Shown here: positions 59,160 through 64,000 of the stretch, piece after piece
Layout: each line of letters opens with the position of its first letter
Numbering within the stretch: position 1 is the first letter of the stretch
Assembly (NCBI GenBank): GCA_014529385.2
Contig: CM043970.1
Location: forward strand, 65,552,496 to 65,616,495
Length of the DNA: 64,000 nucleotides
From: Adiantum capillus-veneris
Taxonomy: Eukaryota > Streptophyta > Polypodiopsida > Polypodiales > Pteridaceae
Reading direction: 5' to 3'
Made by a program: the position numbers and the translations under genes
Notes under the pieces: generated by a model
The model's input: only the letters and a program-made list of their open reading frames with translations
Databases searched by the model: none
What the model was told of the DNA's origin: nothing

Positions 59160-59595
59160 CTGACCCCAGATGGGGTCCCAAACCCCCCTCCAAGGGCTCC
59201 ATTCTCCATCGCTAGAGAGGTATCTGCGTTAGATTGCACAAATGCTGATACAACGGTCCTAGATGCTGATGGTATCTTGCTAATGATCCTTGAATCTGTG
59301 AAGCTAATGGCTGAAAACTGTAAATGCTTTGATTGGATCTGCAAACTGACGATGAGGGTAGGCTGAAATCTGAAAACGCTGACTGATCTGAAGGATAGGG
59401 CTGAAAACTGCTGGCACTAGGCTGATCTGCTACTTGGGATGAAAAACGCTAGGGCTGGTTGCTACTTCATGGAAAAACGCCTGGGATCATTCTTGGAAAA
59501 GCTAGGGTGCTTGAGGTACTGCGGGTACTGGTACTTGTACTGAGGGTATTTTGAGAAGTGACACCTAGGGTCAATTATATATGAAATTAAAGCTG
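59160..59595. other. Low-complexity stretch with GGCTGAAAACTG words
   Basis: GCTGAAAAC or close variants occur several times between 59310 and 59480. No ORF or family recognised. Confidence 0.4.
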
Positions 59596-59599
59596 GGTT

Positions 59600-60350
59600 G
59601 GCAATGCCCCTGTCTTTGAGAGAAGCCCTTGGAATCGAGTCATGCCTTGTGCTTGTCCGAAGAACCATGAGATTTGTACTTGGTCTTGTAGACCCATTTG
59701 ACACCAATCACCTTCCGCTTGGCAGGCTGCGGAACCAACTCCCAAGTGTTGTTTTTCTTGATGGAATCAAGTTCTTTCTGCATGGCCAACTCCCACTTCG
59801 GTTGTGAAAGCACCTCCTCAACTATTAGAGGATCTCTGTTCTTGATCACTGTCGACATCAAAGCATAGTTCACCTGTCCCATCTACCTTAGCAAATTGAA
59901 GTCGTTGAGATCTGTGTGTAGTAACGGCTTCACACCATTCGCGTGGAAAATCTGAAGTCGCTGCATCTCGCAAGGTCTCCAAGTGCCACTTCGGTAACTT
60001 GTTTGACTTGCTCCCCGAGGGAGGAGCTACTGGTATAGCTGGCTCTAACTCTGCACTATGATGAGAACCACTCTGCATCATCTGAAATGGGTGCATTCTC
60101 CTCCGAAGCCTCAGGGACAGGGGTTGGAGAAGTATGGTTCATCAAGAGGCAACACATACTTTGGGTCTCCAAGAATTAGCAAATCAGGGGCTGTCATGGA
60201 AGACTTGGGAGCGGAAGCTCCCTTTGAAGGTAAAAAACTCGTCAAAGACAACATCACAACCGAGTAAAACATCCTTCTTCTCTCGATCATAGAGTCGATA
60301 TCAGAGAGTTGTAGCCGACAAAAAAACATTCTCTTGGACTTGGGGTCAAA
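59600..60350 (-). pseudogene. Copia element N: integrase C-terminus to RT start
   Basis: Minus strand: KFDPKSKRMFF and DREKKDVLLGCDVVFDE at 60240-60350 (integrase C-terminus), linker with KWHLETLRDA at about 59990, then QPKWELAMQKELDSIKKNNT and WELVPQPAKRKVIGVKWVYK at 59690-59800 (RT start). Broken by frameshifts near 59870 and 60100. It belongs to a different copia lineage from M. RT catalytic boxes are absent. Confidence 0.85.
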
Positions 60351-60359
60351 CTTTCTGTA

Positions 60360-61230
60360 AGAGTGCGCGTGTGTGGAAGAGTGAGAGAGGGGAGAGAGAG
60401 AGAGAGACAGTAGACAACACAAAACGCTAGAGTAGGGAAGAGGAGGGGGCGATCAGTCCCCCCATGACTACCATCAACTACAAGACCTGTAAATACAACG
60501 CATGTTAGACTGTGACTGTGGGTACCCCTCTAGCTCCATATATAGGTGCCCAAGGGGGAGGTAGGGAAATGCATGGGAAAGCCCACTACCCAGCATAAAA
60601 AAGAAGTATAGGACGCCTAGACAAAAACAGGCGGCTTGCCCGAAAGATGGGCGGCCGGACAGTGTAGCTATATGCATATGTAAGCACGGGTGGCCAGCCC
60701 AGAGGCACACTATCTGTACATGTATACCCTAGACCTGAGTGAAGTAGCAGAGTGTTGCAAGTCTAGCACCCCCTCTTAGCACTGGATGCTGAACAAACCG
60801 CGTGAAGTCGAAGATGTGAGGCAAAGGATGAAGATGTCTGTTGTGACGTCTGCAGAAGTCTTGGGTGTCCCAATCGTCGAGAGATCTCCATGGTAAAGTG
60901 CCATCACGAGCAGTGTAGCAATTTGCTGTACTCCGTCGATACAGGATGAAGATACTGCGTGAGTGAGAAAACAACTCCTTGTCGTGCAAGTAGCACCAAT
61001 AGTGCTGCAAGTGTCCTGCCCAATAGGATCCGTGGTGTCTGTAGTCAAACCGTCTGGAGAAAATGGGGAGGCCCAGGAACCGTCATGAGAATCACCGGAA
61101 GCCTGTCAATGCATGAAAGTGTAACCTAGTGTGGCTAGGTAGCTAAGCTGTGTAAAACTCCAGGAAGGCCAGATGTAGCAATCCGCGCCCTAAACTTCCT
61201 TCGAAACAAGGAAAGCCAAACTAATCAGTC
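60360..61230. other. Unassigned stretch with GA run and TATA-like box
   Basis: A GA-rich run at 60380-60410 and CCATATATAGG at 60536-60546. ORFs on the minus strand (60729-61048) have no recognisable product. It may be an LTR of an unseen element, but there is no second copy in the window. Confidence 0.35.
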
Positions 61231-61516
61231 TGTTGCTAAATGGACTATTTTAGTTAGTTTGTTTGTTTGTTTTTGTTTTTCTCTTCTTTTCGTGTGTCCC
61301 TTGCTTTTATAGTTTTATGAGTGCTTTATTCCCTCTTATAATTCGTGAGTTCAAACTATTTTGAACTTATGAAGGTATATTTTCTTATTTTCTTATTTTT
61401 TCGAGTAAGTTCTTTTTATTGAAATTAGGATATTTAAAGATGTGCACTTGAACCATAAGGTTAGGAACTGTAGATCTACTGGAATTATTAAAATCCATCA
61501 AGAACGGAAAAACTCT

Positions 61517-61627
61517 GATGCGTCATATGATGGGTGACATTAAGCATCGTGAAGGGGTTTTATCGTTAGTTTGGTAGGAGAGACCGAAAAACGAGTATTC
61601 CTGATGCGTCACGTGATGGGGTGACGG
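61517..61627 (+). promoter_or_regulatory. Duplicated TGATGCGTCAyrTGATGGG motif in element O LTR
   Basis: CTGATGCGTCATATGATGGG (about 61517) and CTGATGCGTCACGTGATGGG (about 61599) lie about 82 bp apart and some 500-600 bp before the TATA box. Each contains TGCGTCA (bZIP-like) overlapping an 8-bp palindrome, TCATATGA or TCACGTGA; the latter includes a G-box core CACGTG. Confidence 0.6.
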
Positions 61628-62110
61628 GAGCACCAGAAAGGGAATATCTCGTTGGTCTGGCAGTTGATCCGAACTAGAAAGAGGAATACGCGTAAAGACG
61701 CAAGCGCAAGAATAAAGATGGGTTCTGAGAAGCTTTTCTTAAAAAGCGGAATATTTTAACGAGTTTTTCGGGAAGAGCAAACGCTTTTCCGCGAGGAATC
61801 TATGTTTGCATTGCAATTGTGCATGTGGTTGCATCCAAGGACGCCTGGGAAGTGCTGTGAAAAGCATTGTTTTTAACTCATAAGGTTTTATTGAGTTTTT
61901 GGGCAGGTTCAGACCAATTTTAAAATATGCCGGCCGTCCACTTAATAAGTGGGCAGCCACTTAGAAAATAAAGCAACAAAACCAGCCAGCGAATTCTCTC
62001 TCCCTATTTCGGATAGAACAACAAAAAAAAAAAATATATATAAAAAAAAAAAATCCGCCGCCATCTCTACGCGGCGAGCCTCTGCTCAGCTATTCCTGCT
62101 GTGGCTAGGG

Positions 62111-62119
62111 AGCTATATA
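62111..62119 (+). promoter_or_regulatory. TATA box of element O LTR
   Basis: CTATATAAG in a locally GC-richer setting; transcription would start about 30 bp downstream. Confidence 0.7.
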
Positions 62120-62664
62120 AGCACCACATGCTCTCACTCAGAGGAGGAGTTGCCAGCACCAGCAAGGGAAGACTCTGCTGCCAGAAGACGCAAGAGATCG
62201 CGAGACTACGAAGCACGGAATTCGTTTTTCCCGCGAAAGAGCGACAGGTATCTATTGTGGATTCGCCATACGAATTGTTGTCCCATGTTTGTGTGTGTGT
62301 GTTTGCAAGTACTTCATCGCGAAGGAGAAGCGGGAAGGCTTCGGCCCTTGTGAATTCTGGAACGGAATTCGGAAATTGTCTACGGAGTCTCGACTCCGAG
62401 TATAGACGGAAAAAGGATTTAGAGCTCGTCTCTCGATTGTGGGAAGGAACGACCATCGTGTCAGAGAATTAGAACGGAAGGGTTTTCTCAGGTTCTTGTG
62501 CTTGTAAAAAGATTCTCCCTCATAAAGGATTCTCTATAAGGGGGGGGATCAGCCCATCTTCTGGTCCCAAATACTGTGTCGAACTTCTCCCTCAACTCTA
62601 TTTAGTTGAAAGATTATTTATTTTCATCTTGTTGATTATTCGTGTGCGCTCCTGTTTGTGACAG

Positions 62665-62681
62665 TGGTATCGGAACTCGGA
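62665..62681 (+). other. Primer-binding site of element O
   Basis: TGGTATCGGAACTCGG begins one base after the LTR end TGACA; it resembles the initiator tRNA-Met complement TGGTATCAGAGC. Confidence 0.7.
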
Positions 62682-62759
62682 TTCCTCTCTTTCTCTGCAA
62701 AGAAGGACGATTTCGGGAAGGAACGCGAAGAACCATGACAAGCCACGGAAGAACCGCTG

Positions 62760-63780
62760 AAGAAGAACTTTAGCAAGCGTGAGCCCGACTCGCGGAATTG
62801 CAACAACTCATTTCGTTGCCGGTTGTCCAAAAGGCTTTGGACGGAATTAAGAAGCCGCAAGAAATGGATGCCGATGGGCGTCAGGAAAATCCTGCTAATG
62901 GAAGTAATCCGCAGGTGGATGGTGCGGAAAGAGGTGCCGAAACGCACAGGGAATCTTTGGATCAGGACAAGCGGCCTTCCAAGAGCAAGGGCCTCTGCTT
63001 AACAAAAGGAAGGATGTGTCTATCTCTTCTCCATCATACTCTCTTGACTATACTACTACATCTACTTCTCATACAGTATCTAAATCTTCTCCCAAGAAGA
63101 AAACTCCTACTACTTACCTACATACTACTAAAGAGAAGCCCCAGTTCAAGAGGGATAATCGCAGACGTCACCGCAAGATGCGGATTTTCAAATCCGGTGA
63201 CAAGGATGTGAAGTTTGATAACTACACAGGACAGAGAGATATCCCAAGGCACTGTCTTTCATCAGGCAGTTTGAAGTTGCTTTTGCCAACCGAAACTTCA
63301 CTAAAAAATCCAAGTTGCGTCATGTTGAGATACATCTCAAAGAGAGCAACTGGTGGTTAGCCAAAATTCTGGAAGGTACTCAAGCCAGAACCTGGGCTCA
63401 ATTCAAAGCTGAATTCTATGAACAATTTCTTCCACTTGATTTCGGGAAGGACATTCGAAAGGAATGGGACTAGCTCGCCCAGAAGGAACATGAGAAAGGC
63501 ACCACTTATGTTGACAAGTATTGGTTGGTTCTTCTAAAGGTTACTCCTTTCATGAAGATCTTCGACGAGGAAAATATGTGAAAATTCGAAGCGGGTCTCC
63601 TACCACAGCTTCGGAAGATCGTGAAGGGTGTATCCTCATAATACCCTTCAGAGGATGATGGAGTCAGCAATCATTGCTGAGGACCTACACTCTAACTACA
63701 GAAGAGATACTCCAACTGGAGCAGACTATCCATCATCAGGACCGGACACTTAAGTATGGAAAGATTCCACTCTAGATGCT
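62760..63780 (+). pseudogene. Element O gag, broken
   Basis: N-terminal codons LQQLISLPVVQKALDGI at about 62797-62850. Capsid-like codons run from KFDNYTGQRDIP (about 63210) through NWWLAKILEGTQARTWAQFK and FYEQFLPLDFGKDIRKEW to KGTTYVDKYW, the retrotransposon gag fold. A frameshift lies near 63250, a TAG near 63471 and further stops follow. No zinc knuckle seen. Confidence 0.82.
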
Positions 63781-63866
63781 TAGTGAATGACCGAGCAGGA
63801 ATTAGCATCCTATCCCGAGATTCTGGAAGGATATGTATAAGCACTACAGTTGAGGACAATAGTTTA

Positions 63867-63879
63867 GAAGCCAGAGGGA
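63867..63879 (+). other. Purine-rich tract before element O 3' LTR
   Basis: GAAGCCAGAGGGA before TGTTGC; purine-rich though not pure. Confidence 0.6.
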
Positions 63880-64000
63880 TGTTGCTAAATGGACTATTTT
63901 CTTATTTTCTCGAGTAAGTTCTTTTTATTGAAATTAGGATATTTAAAGATGTGCACTTGAACCGTAAGGTTAGGAATTGTAGATTTTTAGGAATTATTAA
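63880..64000 (+). repeat. Element O 3' LTR start, with a deletion
   Basis: TGTTGCTAAATGGACTATTTT matches the 5' LTR, then jumps to CTTATTTTCTCGAGTAAG, skipping about 130-150 bp present at 61252-61400. Continues past the window end. Confidence 0.88.

Larger units (their letters stand above)
61231..62663 (+). repeat. Element O 5' LTR (1433 bp)
   Basis: TGTTGCTAAATGG...GTTTGTGACA. The start repeats at 63880. It has a TATA box CTATATAAG at 62111-62119 and two copies of a palindromic motif in U3. Confidence 0.88.
61231..64000 (+). mobile_element. Element O: short gag-only LTR retrotransposon (TR-GAG-like)
   Basis: 5' LTR 61231-62663, primer site, 1.2-kb internal region with a broken gag only, purine-rich tract, then the start of the 3' LTR at 63880, which runs off the window. 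There is no room for protease, RT or integrase, so it must depend on a partner element. It lies in the presumed SEC11 intron in sense orientation. Confidence 0.85.

Noticed and set aside
60729-61048. Two 90-codon minus-strand ORFs as genes
   Set aside because: They overlap each other in different frames with no motif and sit in an unassigned, possibly LTR, stretch.

Overview
This window looks like plant nuclear DNA from a large, transposon-rich genome. Almost everything in it is LTR retrotransposon: Ty3/gypsy (a chromovirus, a second chromodomain family, a Tat-type element) and Ty1/copia, in layers of nested insertions. The only host gene I recognise is the first coding exon of SEC11, the catalytic subunit of the ER signal peptidase complex, at about 58.03 kb. 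A small pseudogenic fragment of a plant pentatricopeptide-repeat (PPR) protein lies near 52.4 kb. SEC11 with a following intron of more than 5.8 kb, the PPR fragment and the heavy LTR load fit a land plant, possibly a fern or other non-seed lineage. That placement is inference. There is no bacterial, organellar, rRNA, tRNA or CRISPR content that I can support.

Layout, left to right. (1) 1-6737: element I, minus strand, with gag-protease and a W-x-P-K repeat ORF but no visible RT or integrase; its left LTR is cut by the window edge. (2) 6738-9335: the 3' end of element H, plus strand, with a coiled-coil ORF just before the polypurine tract and a complete 3' LTR. (3) 9337-10536: copia fragment E, apparently the host of H. 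(4) 10548-19356: Tat-type gypsy F, plus strand, with a rearranged right end. (5) 19361-21160: copia D (plus) and copia C (minus). (6) 21161-31856: gypsy J, a nearly complete chromovirus (minus) inside copia C, flanked by the 5-bp target duplication GCTAC. (7) 31862-34250: the rest of C, shuffled copia debris G, and a 188-bp pure purine tract. (8) 34846-56758: one copia element (M) split by two related chromodomain gypsy elements, K (36974-44409, duplication AGTTT) and L (45777-56115, duplication TGGAT/GGGAT). K also contains a head-to-head LTR. L contains a foreign 2.4-kb block with the PPR fragment. (9) 57940-58125: SEC11 5' region and exon 1. (10) 58126-64000: the presumed SEC11 intron, with an integrase scrap, copia fragment N and a short gag-only LTR element O that runs off the window.

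The LTR boundaries are read from paired repeats, TG...CA ends, primer-binding sites and polypurine tracts; where stated, matching target duplications and reading frames that resume after the insertion confirm them. No element here looks able to move by itself. J is closest: one long pol frame broken by four nonsense codons, all explicable by C-to-T (or G-to-A) change, plus a shift in an A7 run. The order of events is readable: M was hit by K and L, C by J, and E apparently by H, which was then hit by I.
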